A stretch of DNA of 64,000 nt, taken from contig VXAZ01009688.1 in the NCBI GenBank assembly GCA_013399875.1, positions 1,018,437 through 1,082,436 on the forward strand, written 5' to 3'. The notes beneath the pieces are model-generated. The model was not told the DNA's origin. It saw nothing but the letters and a program-made list of their open reading frames with translations, and searched no databases. Made by a program: the position numbers and the translations under genes. Of this stretch, positions 25,301 to 37,564 are shown piece after piece (within the stretch, counting starts at the first letter, position 1; each line of letters starts with the position of its first letter). Source of the stretch: Gymnorhina tibicen. Lineage: Eukaryota; Chordata; Aves; Passeriformes; Artamidae.

Positions 25301-26482
25301 GTGTGTGTTGGGTTTTCATTTTCTTAACTCTTGATACTCGCAGGCACGACAGCTTCTTAGGTTTGCATACTTTTTGTGCTTGACTCAATCCGTAGTTATA
25401 CATTATAAATACTTTTTCATATCCAAGCTAAAGATAAAACAGGTATTTATCAGGATCCCTGTGAATGATACAGTATATACATTAATTTTACTCACTTGCA
25501 ACTGTAAAATAGTGTAATTACTGCAAACTTTGTCACAGTTTTCAAATTAAAAACCATTCTCTCTAGTGTGTTTTTCTGGCCAGTTCATTCAACTAAAGTT
25601 GAATGTGTTAGGAACTAAGTATGGAGCACATGAGCTAGAACCAAAGCCCATCAAAATCAGCAAACACTGCCAGAGTTCAACTGGGACTGCACCAAACATC
25701 AGTCAACACATTTTCAGGACTTCAGAAAGAAAACATTATTCCTAAAGTCTAAAGAATTTGTAATTCTCCTGATCTGCTTGAAATGTAACAAGCTCAGCTT
25801 TCTTCTAACTGAATTAGGAAATCCTCCCTAGATAAATCCCAACCGGCTGTATTTTCTACCCGAGTACAGAACACCTGCCCCACAATGCAGTTCGCAAGGA
25901 CAGCCAGCAGGCAGGATGATGCTCAAGCAGTTTAACTCCTTCACTGAAGCACAGGCTCCCCAGAAACATGGCTCTTCAGGGACTCTTTTGCACCTATAAC
26001 TGCAAACCTTATTCTTGATATGGCATTTGAATCCATCAACAACAAATGCCATCCTCTTTCCCTTTCAGCAGCTTACTCCCACAGAACAATTAGCTTCTGT
26101 GACTTTCTCAGTCAGGGAAGATGGGATCCTTAGTGCCCAAGCTGAGACAGACACAGGACTTGTCTTGGAGATGTTTCCCCTCAGTCTGGGAAGCAGTGCA
26201 TCACCCAACAGTTAGCAAAGATTTCCTGCCATATAGCCTTTACAAGAAGGTCCTAGTTTTACAAGTACTGTTCTCCTTGTACTCGAGGCAAAGGGATCTT
26301 GGCCACACTGAAAACACAGTGTGATAAAGTACAGAAGAGGAAAGGAAAATAGGGAAGAGAAAGGGACCTCATCCGTTGTGCTCAAGAAAACTTCTGGACC
26401 CACAAACAGGTTATTCTCTCCCAGGAAAAGAAACCTTTCTCCCTAACTTTTTTCAAAAGCACTACTACTGCTTTCAGGACAA

Positions 26483-26531
26483 AGATTTTTAGGAATCCTT
26501 GGACTTAAAAAATCCAAGGACTTAAAAATCT
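26483..26531. repeat. Imperfect palindrome (hairpin, 17 paired bases)
   Basis: An outer stem AGATTTTTA/TAAAAATCT (9 bp) and an inner stem TCCTTGGA/TCCAAGGA (8 bp) are separated by a small internal loop and close over a 9-base loop (26504-26512). It could be a remnant of a short inverted-repeat element or a transcribed hairpin. Confidence 0.85.
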
Positions 26532-29500
26532 TATTTGTCAGACAAATGAAATAAATCTTTAGTATAAAATGACACAACACAATGATAGTCTGCAGTGAAG
26601 GTTTGAAATGGGCCGTATTAGCTATAACTTCTCCTTACAGCTGGTAAAGCACTAAGCCTTCAGCTAAAGCAAAGATCTTGGAAAGTCAGCTACTGACAAT
26701 TAATGCTGAAAATATGTTCCGGTAAAACATTCCAGCTCAGGTTTTGGGTCCATTTTGCAGCTGCTGACAATCTTATAAGCACTTTAAGATGAACTTCCTC
26801 TCCCGGCAGGAAATATTGATGTCTCCACTGTCTCCGTGCAGATGAAAAACCATGAAATCAAAGCCTGGCAAGGAGTGGGAAGAAAATAACTGAGTTTCAA
26901 AATAATTTTACTTAAATACCTGACTGAATCTTTGCATCTTCTTCTGCAATACGTGATATTAAATATTTAAGACCTCTCAAGTGAACTGGATGTTCGCTTC
27001 CAAGTTTTTTCCAGATACAGAAATTGGTTATGGTTAACTTTGAGTTCATAATTTCACTACATTTCCACAGAACTCCCAGAAAGGGAAACATTTAGTAATG
27101 AGATTTATATCCTCTAAATTTACCAGTCCATACCAATAAGATGTAAGAGTATCTACACAGCTCATTAGTTTACAAAATTTTGCTTAAGTAAACATGTGGA
27201 AAAGTTAAATGACTTGCTACCAAAATCCTTAAAATGAACACAGATTACTGAAAATTCACAGCCAGAAGATTTGCCTTTATTGACTAGAACTTTGTATAGC
27301 CAGTGAAGACTTAATATCCCAATAGCACACCTGGATCAATAACCTCAGTGATATGAGGCCTCTTGCACAAGGCTTCCCGGTTAATTCTGTGGTGATTAGT
27401 AAGTTCCAGCACAGCTGCAAGACCCCAGTCACAGATCCCTGGTCTTGATCCGTAGTAATCCCAAAACTGAAACCCACCAGACCGCTCCCACACTTACTGC
27501 CCAGGACAAGGGCTAAAGCCACCTGAACATTCTGCTGGCATATACAAATTATGAACCTGTGTGTGATTATAAATGCTGCAATAGCCTAATTGTATGAGGT
27601 ACCACTTGGGCCAGAAGCACTTTAAGCTAATACATTATTTAACACCTACCTTCTAATTTAAGATCCTAGACTTCAAAGTCACTGCATGGAGCTGGAGTTC
27701 CCCTCCTCTGTACACACCCATTGGAATAAAGCCAGTTTTGACTGTATTTGTCTTTTGCAGATTTCCCTCAGAGGATGCTCTGCACAGGACTTGCTTTCTT
27801 TTTACTAGTCACAGTTTCTTGCCCCAGTTTTAATCACCAGAAGAAAAACAGCCCTGCCTTTCCCCACACCTGTTTCCAGAAGTACTCAAAATGTTTCCAT
27901 TAGCACTTAAGTGGGAAGAACAAGAAGGAGAAAGGGAGAAAGGTTAGTTCATAAATCCCGCATCCCACAGCACTCATGGGAATTGCAGCCATACTGATGG
28001 GACTTTTTATAACCAGTTCAGCACAAAACCACCACCGTGAGTCTGAAGGAAAGACCATGGCAGGCTGAGATGATGCACTTCAGAACTGGGGTACCAACAA
28101 GGGCAGCCCACAGCCAGAGCAGCTATCACCCAGCAGATGTCCCCAGGGACCATGCTGGAGAGGGAATGGCTGCATGGATGGGCAGGTCACCCTTCAGGAG
28201 GTATCAACACCAAGGACATTTTCCAAGGGCATTCTTGTGATCACTGCAGCATGGAGTTAACTCTCCCACAATAACAATGAGAGAAATCCAGCTGCTGCCT
28301 GCCAGATTGCTACTAGACCAGATTTGCACACATGGTTAAATGATGTCTAGTTAGAAAAGGACTTCTCAGTATTTATAACCTAGTCTCTCTACGAGACACT
28401 AAACAGTTTGTTTATTCCAGCCATTCATGTGATGATCCAAAGCCTCCCTTTAATCTGTTAGTACTGATTAAGCGCCACTTCCAAACATAGAATGGAACTT
28501 TAAATAATTACATCCAAAGGGCATGCAAAACTGCACTAAATCCTGTCCTGTCTCCTTTCCTTTCCGTTTTTCCAGGTACAGGAAAAACTGACAAGTCCAA
28601 GATGACTGCCTGCACCTTGGTCTGGCATGAGCAGCCGAGGGCTCACCAATGGCTGCTGCTTCATGGTCATTGGGATCCGCTTCCAGCCACAAGGGAAAGC
28701 AAGAGTAAAACAAAGTCAAACTTCAGCAGATCTGCAACCTGCAGCAAGGGCTTTAAACAGTTTTAGTCTTGTTTTCTTAATAAGCAATGAATTGGTTAAT
28801 CTGTTAGAAATCTACATATAAAACATGATCTTCCTCCTTCATGACACATAAAAAATAAAGACATTTAAGCAACTATCCAGCATGGCTCTGGCTCAGCAGA
28901 AACCACAATCAGGGCAAAATGCCCAGTCTGCATAAAGGATTAAGTTTATCAGTTAAGCAACCTAAAAACTGCAGAGTGATGAAATGGAACATTTCCAAGT
29001 AGGCTTGGTTTGTCATTTCTCCATATTGCTGGCATGAACATCACCACAGTGTTTGATATGTAAGTCTTAACTGATACACAATATACACACTTTCCAATAA
29101 ACACATTTCTTTTAGTCTTAATGCTCTGTTTTCCCCAATGATAACTGGGGAAGGTACACAGCTGTGGTTGAAATTGCTTTAATTTCCTTCAAACAGAATT
29201 TCCCTTGCCAGTTTTCAGTTTTGCTGCACATCTGTATATCAAATTGGTTATTTCTAGTTATCATGTAAATCTTTTTGAGCTACCAAACTTTACTTTCTCA
29301 CATTTTCATCTTATTAAAATAGTAGAAAAAAAATAAAGCACAAAAAGCTAATCAAAGTTCAAACCCACAAAAAACATCTCACTCTTCAGCAACTGTCTTG
29401 GTGGTTGAGTTTTGCCGTTCAGTCACTGAATGATTCATTCATGACACTTCATTAAAGTGTCAACACAGACCCACACTGACCCACAGAGCTGCTGTGTGTC

Positions 29501-31460
29501 AATCACAGTACCTGCAAATGTGAGCCGTCCTGGGCACCGCATGTGCGAGGCAGGATGTAAGATTTAAGGTTTTGTTTCTCCCTTGCAATGTGCCCAAAGG
29601 GTGCAGCGAGCACAGGACATGATGGGTTACTGCAGCTTAGCTGACACAGGCTTGTTAATTCAGTAACATACCTGAGGCCTTACGCTCACTAAGGCGGCTT
29701 GGACATACTGAATTTGACAGCTCTCCTCTCAGCATAAAAGTGAAAGATAATCTTAGAACACGCTTCTTAATTTCTGAAGGAGCTTCATGTCCACAGTCAT
29801 TTCCAGCTGTACTTCCCCTGGAAAGCTGTATGCTTTGCTTTCTTTCTTTTTCTTTGCTTCTCAATGCTCTTCTGCCATGAAAGCAACAAAAGTCACAGTA
29901 TAACTGAAAATTTGAGGCTATATTTGGAACTTGCAGAATCTACAAAAACCCTGAAACCAGAAAAGCCGAAGAAACCCACTGATAGCAGTACCTGAAATTC
30001 AGCAAGCCCATCTATCAGATTTGCGTAATATGATTCACGAAGTAAACTCTTACATTATATAGCTACAACTGATAATGCCACAACAGCCTGGCTGTGGAGG
30101 AAAGCAGATTTCCCATGAGCCATAACTAAGATGTGAAGACATTCTAGAGAAGGCACCTTTCTTCCAGAACACCAAACCAAGATGTGAATGCAAGTTATGA
30201 AGAGAGGTAGTGACGACATAGACAAATTCAGGCAAAAGAAAATATTGTTGATCATGCAAGTTTTGGAGAGAATTTTGAACAAAATCAGAGTTCTGCTTCT
30301 GTGGATGCTCTGGGTTCATGATGTGCAAGAGGCTGGCAGTCAGTGTGTGGCACATAACTATTCACATTTATTCCTTTCTTTTAAGAACAAAATATGAATT
30401 TGAGTGACTTCACTGACTGATTATCCCAGAAGTCACAAGCTCTGACAAATCTTTGCTCAGAGTGATCCTATCCAGAGGCTTTTAAAATTACTTTACACCA
30501 GACCATCGTATGTGGGCAGAGTGCTGTATATTGATCAAATGCCCTCAAGGTATGCTCAAGCACAACACACTGACAGAAAGCAGCAGCAAACTGTTCCTTC
30601 TCACAAACAATAGAGGCAGTTGACTACCATAGAAACTAGCACTTGTGTTTGAGTATTTTCAGGTTATTTTGTCTTCTGCATCAGTCTTCCCCAAATTAGC
30701 ATCCCCTTCCTTTCCAAATAAATACCGTGATCCTAAACCCAAACTGATGAACCCAAACTGACTGCGGGTGAAGAAATAGCTAAACTAACGTTGTCTTTGG
30801 AATAGAGTTCTTGATAAAGCAGGAAACACGGTGGCTTTTGCATTTCTCTTTATTTGATTAGAACTCTTTTAACACTACAGACTGCTCAGGAACATACCAC
30901 TGTCCAACCTGCTCCGTCGGTTGGTCTCCCACATTACACCCACTGCCAGCGCTGTCTGCTAGGGCTGCGTTATGCATTTGGACATGGATGTGTTGTTCTT
31001 ACCTCTGTCCTTATAGCTCTTCCCCAAAATATTCTTACCTAGTGTTAGCCTTGAGAGCACCTCTACCTTCACTCTTACAGTCAAAAACCATGGGAAATAT
31101 CCCTTGGTTATCCCTCCTGTACCGCATCCTCATTGAGAGACTTCAGCCATGACTCAGTTTTTTTAAGACTCATTTTCATCTGGGTTACGACCATCTCTTA
31201 AAATGCTTCACAGTACAGGGAAATCTGGCGAGCAATTAAATTGTTCAGGGTATGACCTTTGTTCCAAGAAAATGGACTGCTATTTGCCCAGGAAATTTTA
31301 ATGGCTTCTGCTCTATGTTAATGAAGCTTCCAACTGATAATATCCCAATAATTTAATAGCTTGGTTGATGAAACATCCTGACCATAAATCATCATGGGTT
31401 GATACTTCTTGGTGGCCTTGGTGAAAGCAGAATGTCAAATCAATATTTTTTAAAAAATTA

Positions 31461-31535
31461 CAAATACAAAACCAACCAAACAAAAAAAACCAACCAACCA
31501 ACCAAAAAAAATTCCAAACAAACAACCACAAAAAA
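31461..31535. repeat. A-rich (CCAA)n simple repeat
   Basis: Alternating CCAA units and A-runs span this stretch on the plus strand. A 111-codon minus-strand ORF passes through it only because of the repetitive composition. Confidence 0.85.
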
Positions 31536-34500
31536 TCCCACAGGAAAACAAATGATCCAGAAAAACTGAAATACCCACTATACTGCCTTACCAAAAAAGA
31601 AAAAAGAAACCCCCCACAACTCAAAGTTGTTTTCAACAACAAATACATAATTCTTCCTTGCAGATGACCTACAAAAGAGTTTTTAAAATACGTAACGCTG
31701 TGCTATTTTTTCCATTGACAGCTTATAAAAGAACAAACATAACATATCCCTTCTGCTACAAAACCTCTTTCCATTAACCCATATTTCCTTCAACTGCTGG
31801 AATATGAATAGCAAAAAATCTGATCCTTTCTGGCTTTGCTGGAGAGGTATTGAAGACCCAGATACTTGCAGCTAAGCTGACGACACAAGAAAGCTGAATT
31901 TTTAAAACCAAAGTATTAGTCACTGAAATAGAGTATGTACCATAAACCACCTGAAACCAGACTGACTAAAAATGTTTTTTCCTTTTAAATAGATCAGTCA
32001 ACATGTATCCAGGCATCTTAGCCTGACACTGATAATGTTCCTTATAAAAATATAAGAACCCTTCCTTGTAAGCGGCAAAAACCCCCAAAAAGATGGTTTT
32101 CCTTCTACTCCCAGCTCACCTTTGAATTCTGCCAGTGGCTCTACACACTGGGCTGGCTGCTTTGCAGAGCTCCACAAAAGGCTCCCAAATAAAAAGAAAA
32201 TAGTTTGAATGCTTTTAGTATTTTCACATTTCTTTGTCCCAACAATGCAGCTCTGTCCTCTGGGAAGGAGCGTGCTCAGGCTGAACAGAGTCTTATTTTC
32301 CCCATCCCCATGGAGCAGCCCTGACGCACGGCACAGCCCCGGCTCTGCAGGGACACCCGCAGCCCACACCCTGCTGCAGCCCAGGCCAGGGCCCTGTCCC
32401 ACCACCACCAGACCCCCACAGGAGGCAGAACCTGCACCCAACAGAGCCACAGGCACAGGTGACAGGAGGGGGAAAACAGGGAGATCAAAGCAGCACTGAT
32501 GACAGCAGCAGTCCCAGCAGGGACTGGATTTCCTCTGCCTCTGCACCAAGAGGACGGAGCTCCTGGCAGGTTCACCACTGTTTTCTTCATGAAACATCCA
32601 ATTCTAAAGTTGACCAAAATATTTCCATTGAAATAGGCAGGTAGACTTTGGAAGACCAGCATGTTTCTCTCCTGAAGAACAGGGAGTTTCCTAGAACTTA
32701 CTGTCCTGGTAAAATGCAGCCTTTAAAAGCTAAAGAGGTCTTAACCACTACTAAAACTTGATCTCAGCCATGTTTCTTCTGCTGTTCACATTTCCTGCTG
32801 TTCACTGAATCCGTACATGGCACTTTCTGACAAATTCTCCCCATTCTGTGCTGTTTGGGACAAATTCCAGAAGACTTTGCAGAGGACTCCCATGAGGAAG
32901 CCAGAGCTCAAAGCTCCCTGGAAGAAATCACCGTAAGTGGAGAAGCGTTAACCATACTCCTGAAAGACATGGACATGGACTACAAACCTTTTCTAATCAC
33001 CAAACTGTTCAAACCACAGATTCTTTGCATTCATGGGGAGTCTCTCAATGTGCAGTTTTTACCACCACATTCAGAACAGATCAACCACTTAAAACAAAAC
33101 CAGCATCTCAGCAGCACAAGCAGGTTTCCTTATTTTAATGCTAAGCACAAGCTGGGCCACAAAGATTGCTTGCTGTGGAGCAACAGCAGCAGAAAAAATC
33201 TGTATCAGTCTGATGAGAGGATGGACAGGAGACATTTGATTTCATTCCCTCAGTGTCACAACACACAGCAGCTTGCTGACTGATTTTTTAAAAGCAAACT
33301 CCAGCAGCAACAGCAAACAGACGTGCAGAGCCTGGGTGCTCAGTAGTGACCCAGGGCTCTGCCCAGCAAACCAGCCACATCCACAACCCCAGTATGGCTG
33401 ACATCCAAGAAAGGAGAAAGACCCAGGACGTACGGTTCCAGAGGCAGGCAGCGAGTCCTCCATCCTGAGAGTGCGGTGAGGGCAGCATGCAGTGTGAACC
33501 CCAGCACCCCTCCACGCCAAACACGCTGTACCAACAGAGTTGCGCTGGCAGAGCCCAGACCCAGCCCTGCCGGGCTGAGCTCTGCCTGCACAAAGCAGGA
33601 CCTTGTAACACGATGCTGTAGTGCCCTGGGTGTCTTGGCAGGAGCCCCAAATGTGTGTTTGAAAGAGCAACTGCAACCCTGAACAAGCGAGGCATGAATG
33701 CACTGCAGCAGAGCCACCGAGGCTGCTAAAAATACTTCATCCCTGACCCTGTCAGGAACACGTCTCAAGTGAGAGTCTAGTTTTCTGGAGAATAATAAAA
33801 CCAAAATGCAAAACAGCTCTGCTGGCAACGGTCTTGGAAGTTTATTTTAAAAAACAAGCAAAACCCCAACATACTCTTGAACAGAAAAACACCTCAAGTT
33901 TTATTCCAAGGGGAATACCGCTGAGTTGAAGGACACACTTTACACCTCTTCTACAGCTCTGGGCCAAGGTGCAACCTCAAGATCTCTTCCTCTGCAACCT
34001 GCCACAGGAGATTGCTGAGGCTCCTGTCACAGGTTAAGGAGTCAACTGCAGACAAATCCAACCCCTGCTCTGCTGAAGGCGGCACAGACACCTTGTGCAT
34101 TGTGCAGTCCTGTGTGAGATAGATGAAACACCTGTCACCCGGCTGGTATCATGCAGTGGGTGCCCTGTACCAGTCAGGAACCAGAGAAAAACAGAAGCAG
34201 CTGTCAGACTGGAAACCGCTAAAAAACGGGCTGCGCCTGCTCCCTCCCTCCAGCAGGACAGACGTGAGGCTCTCCCGGGGAGCAGGAGGAAACCACATGC
34301 AGAGCCACAAGGTGCTGAACAGATCCCTGCCAGGTGAGATCCAGGGAAAACACTTTAAGATGAGGCTTCTATTTTACGCCTGGAGTAACCACAGCAAACA
34401 GACCCTGTATGTTTTGGGAAACCATTGGGTGGTGGTCTGGATAATGTATTCTTCTGGGAAAGAAGAAGTGAGAGAATGTCCTCACTGCTTTGCAGGTAGA

Positions 34501-37019
34501 CAACTGTGTTCACCAGCTATTTGTAATAGATCTAGCCTTAAAAAGAAAGTTAAAGAGATGTGAATTTATTCACTGAGCATGTTTTCACACAGATTATGTT
34601 CTTTTAATTACTAATCAGCCTGGCTGGCTCTACCATGGTCATTCAAGGAAAGCAGAAGTGAACACCAAGTCTAAGAGACAATACACTGTATTTCCCTCAC
34701 GGTTCTTAGGTCACAAACATGGATAAGCTACATGAGTATACTCTCTGGATCTGTAATAACTACCTGCTTAGTAGCAATTTGACCTGATTATGAGGATGCT
34801 GTTTCAGGGAGATCTGCTCTGTCACATGCTGTCCCAAGGGTGGCCCACCAGGATGCACCCCCCAACATCCATCTACCAATCACTCCCACCACTGAATCCT
34901 ACATTTACCCAGCAGCCCTGCTCAACAGCAACATCTGCAAAGGCCTTCTTTAAAGACAGGACAAAGAAAAAGGTGCAAGAACTGCAGAAATACTTCAAAA
35001 AACTGGTAACAACAAGAGATGGGTTTTAAAAGGATAAATCTTGTACTCCTCCTTCTGCCATCCCCCAATACCAAAACACGAGCTTGGTTTTCTGACTTAA
35101 CTGCTACCTCACTTGGGCTTACGGTTTTGGGGTAATAAATGCATTTCCAGTTTAGGTAGTGAGCACACCTTTTGTTCTGACAGCAGTCCCTATCAGCTGT
35201 CAGATCAGTAACTATTACCAGTTTTTAAAGGGAACCTTGTCCTATCTTCTTGCTCAGCAAGAGTACAGGTAGTTCCAGGACTCACTTGGGTTGAATTGGT
35301 GCTTAGAGTGTGAACCTTTGCAGAAGTCACCATAGAGGATACCTTGCTGATAACCCTACAATGCATCAGAATTATCATGTTATTCCTTTCCTTCACACTG
35401 GCTTAAGTTTTTATTCTACTGAATATTTGGAAGGCAAGTCCTTTCTTGGGACTACCTCTTTTTTTTTTTCTTCATTAAAATTTAAAATTTTCACCTGTCT
35501 CAGTCTAGGTTAACTCAAAGCACGTTCTAAAAAAAATTGGTAAAAATTAATTCAGGAAGCTCTGGTCTAACTCAGGTTGGTACATTTCTAGGGTTTACTG
35601 TAATCACACATTGATCCCAAGATACATTCATTCATTCTTAGTCTCAGCTTACCACACAGGCTCTGCCTAATATTTGATCTTGAGGACCACTCAGATGGAT
35701 GGTAAGGTCCCACCTGGGTAACAACAAGGCCACACAGATTGGGTCACCTCCCCAAATAACCATTAAACAGCATTCACAGCTGCAGAGTCCTGCCAGACGA
35801 CCACCAGCCTGGCTGGGACACCAGTCACTAACTGTCCACCAGGACAGCACGCTGCCAAAACCCCATGTGCACCCACGACAGCTCCCTGTGCACACAAACA
35901 CTCTCTGCACAGGCTGCTCCAAAAGGCTTTGTGGCTGTCTGGCAGTACCACGGACATAACCCAAACTAACAAACATACAAACACCATACTGGGGCAAAAC
36001 TGAAATTTGTTGCTGTAGCAATTAGCTCATAGAGAAAATTAGCTCACAGAACCTCCATTACTTCTAATCTATATCTTAGAAACCAAATGGCAAAGGCAGG
36101 GTCTTCCTCGGCCGATGGCTGCTCCTTCCCCCCAGGCAGCGCCTGTCCATGCCATCCCAGCTCTGTATCACTGTCCTGCTCACAGCTGCTGCCAGAGCCA
36201 TTCCCTGACCTTTCAGTAACATGACCCAAGATAAGTGAACAGTTCCAGTAGAGCATGTTTCACTAATCCAGCTTACTGGAACTAGTGTTTGGCAACCAAA
36301 GAGTACAGTTGGAGTTACATAGCAAATCCCACCAAAAGCACCATCTCTCTTTTCCAGCTGTGCAATCCTTGGCATTGCTCTTGCAGAGGGAATCACACAC
36401 AAACACAGCAGGGACGTACGTACTGACAGGCAGCACTCGCTGTCCTGCCTTCTCCTGTCCTGACTGCCCCACGACTCTCTCCATCCCAAAACCTGGCCTC
36501 AAAGTAGGCAATAAAACTTTTCTGAAAGTACCTAGTTGTTTTCTGCTTCCTGACAGGAGTATTCCCACACATTTTTAATGACAACTGTCATTGATTAGCT
36601 GAAAACGGCTGTTGTAAGACAACGAAGAGTACCCACAGAGGACAACACATAAACCTCACCCAGAAGACAGTCTAGAGCAGTGCATGAAAATACCCCCTCA
36701 TAAGCAACTCAGCAGAATAATTGCTGCAGAGTGTCTCACGTTGTTAAAAATAGAACTAATTTCTGCACTGGCAGATGGAGTTTCAGTCAAAATATCCACT
36801 GAGCCACTTGAATAATTAAGTGTTCCTTCTCCATGGCATAACAAAGTAGCTAAAGTAATTTACTGCCCTTTCTAAAAAATGGGATAGAAATACTGTTTGC
36901 TAATTTTTCAGCAAAGAAATGAACAACAGTAAGGTTTACAGCACTGAGCAGCAAGCCTCTAGCTGAAATGCTGCCAAGTCACAAACACAGTTCTCGACGT
37001 ACTAGCTATTTAATCTCTC

Positions 37020-37031
37020 AGGTAATTACCT
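37020..37031. promoter_or_regulatory. 12-bp palindrome with TAATTA core
   Basis: AGGTAATTACCT is a perfect palindrome with a homeodomain-type core. The inner ten bases recur at 41400-41409. Regulatory function is inferred only. Confidence 0.35.
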
Positions 37032-37311
37032 CCTGGAACAGAAAAGTCATTTAATCTAGAAATCAGGTTTACTCAGAAGGAGGCAGAAGGAACTCTAGAC
37101 TGGTGATCCTCAGTGACCAGAAGGACAGAGTCAGACAGAGGGACAGAGAGCAGCTGATGCACAGTGAGGGTTTAAAAAAGTGTATGTATGGTTTTTGAAC
37201 AGCTACATGTAAAATGCAGTCTTCATGATAATACAAACCCTGCATTATTGCCCAAACTGCTTGCATTTCACAGAGTTAAGTTTTTCTTCTCAAATCTTCT
37301 TAGCATTTCAT

Positions 37312-37564
37312 CAAATCACAGAATGGTTTGGGTTGAATTGGATCTTAAAGACCATCTAGTCCCAACCCCCTGCCAGGGGCAGCTTCTCTGAGCAACATGT
37401 GCCAGGTCCTCACCACCCTCACAGCCAAGAATTTCATCCCAATCTCCCACCGAACCCTGTCCTCTGTCAGAGTGAAGTCATTCCCCCTTGTCCTGTCACT
37501 TTATGCCCTTGTCCAAAGTCCCTCTCCAGCTCTCTTGGAGCCCCTTTAGGCACTGGAAGGCTGC
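37312..37564 (-). mobile_element. CR1 LINE fragment with internal deletion
   Basis: The plus strand reads as the reverse complement of the CR1 3' region: AATCACAGAATGGTTTGGGT, CATCTAGTCCCAACCCCCTG, then CTCACCACCCTCACAG, CATTCCCCCTTGTCCTGTCA and GGAGCCCCTTTAGGCACTGG. The element is on the minus strand, 3' end at left. Between the first and second halves about 90-100 bases expected from the consensus, as I remember it, are missing. It is not coding. Confidence 0.93.

Larger units (their letters stand above)
19311..37311 (-). other. TMCC1: TMCC1 intron, unique sequence with scattered simple repeats
   Basis: This 18 kb part of the large intron shows no exon. It contains a 49-base imperfect palindrome at 26483-26531 and an A-rich CCAA repeat at 31461-31535. 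A GC-rich but CpG-poor patch lies at about 32.27-32.46 kb. A tandem AAATCCATGA pair sits near 22053-22076. Three moderately long plus- or minus-strand ORFs (32855-33283, 34123-34563, 31998-32597) have no recognisable similarity. Confidence 0.65.

Noticed and set aside
31313..31648. 111-codon minus-strand ORF rich in Phe, Trp and Leu resembling a membrane protein
   Set aside because: The frame runs through the A-rich CCAA repeat, which translates to FxWLVGWF-like strings by composition alone.
32855..33283. 142-codon plus-strand ORF
   Set aside because: It starts at TTG, not ATG, and the translation matches nothing I know.
34123..34563. 146-codon plus-strand ORF with ATG
   Set aside because: No family resemblance and several overlapping ORFs of similar length in other frames nearby; chance is sufficient.
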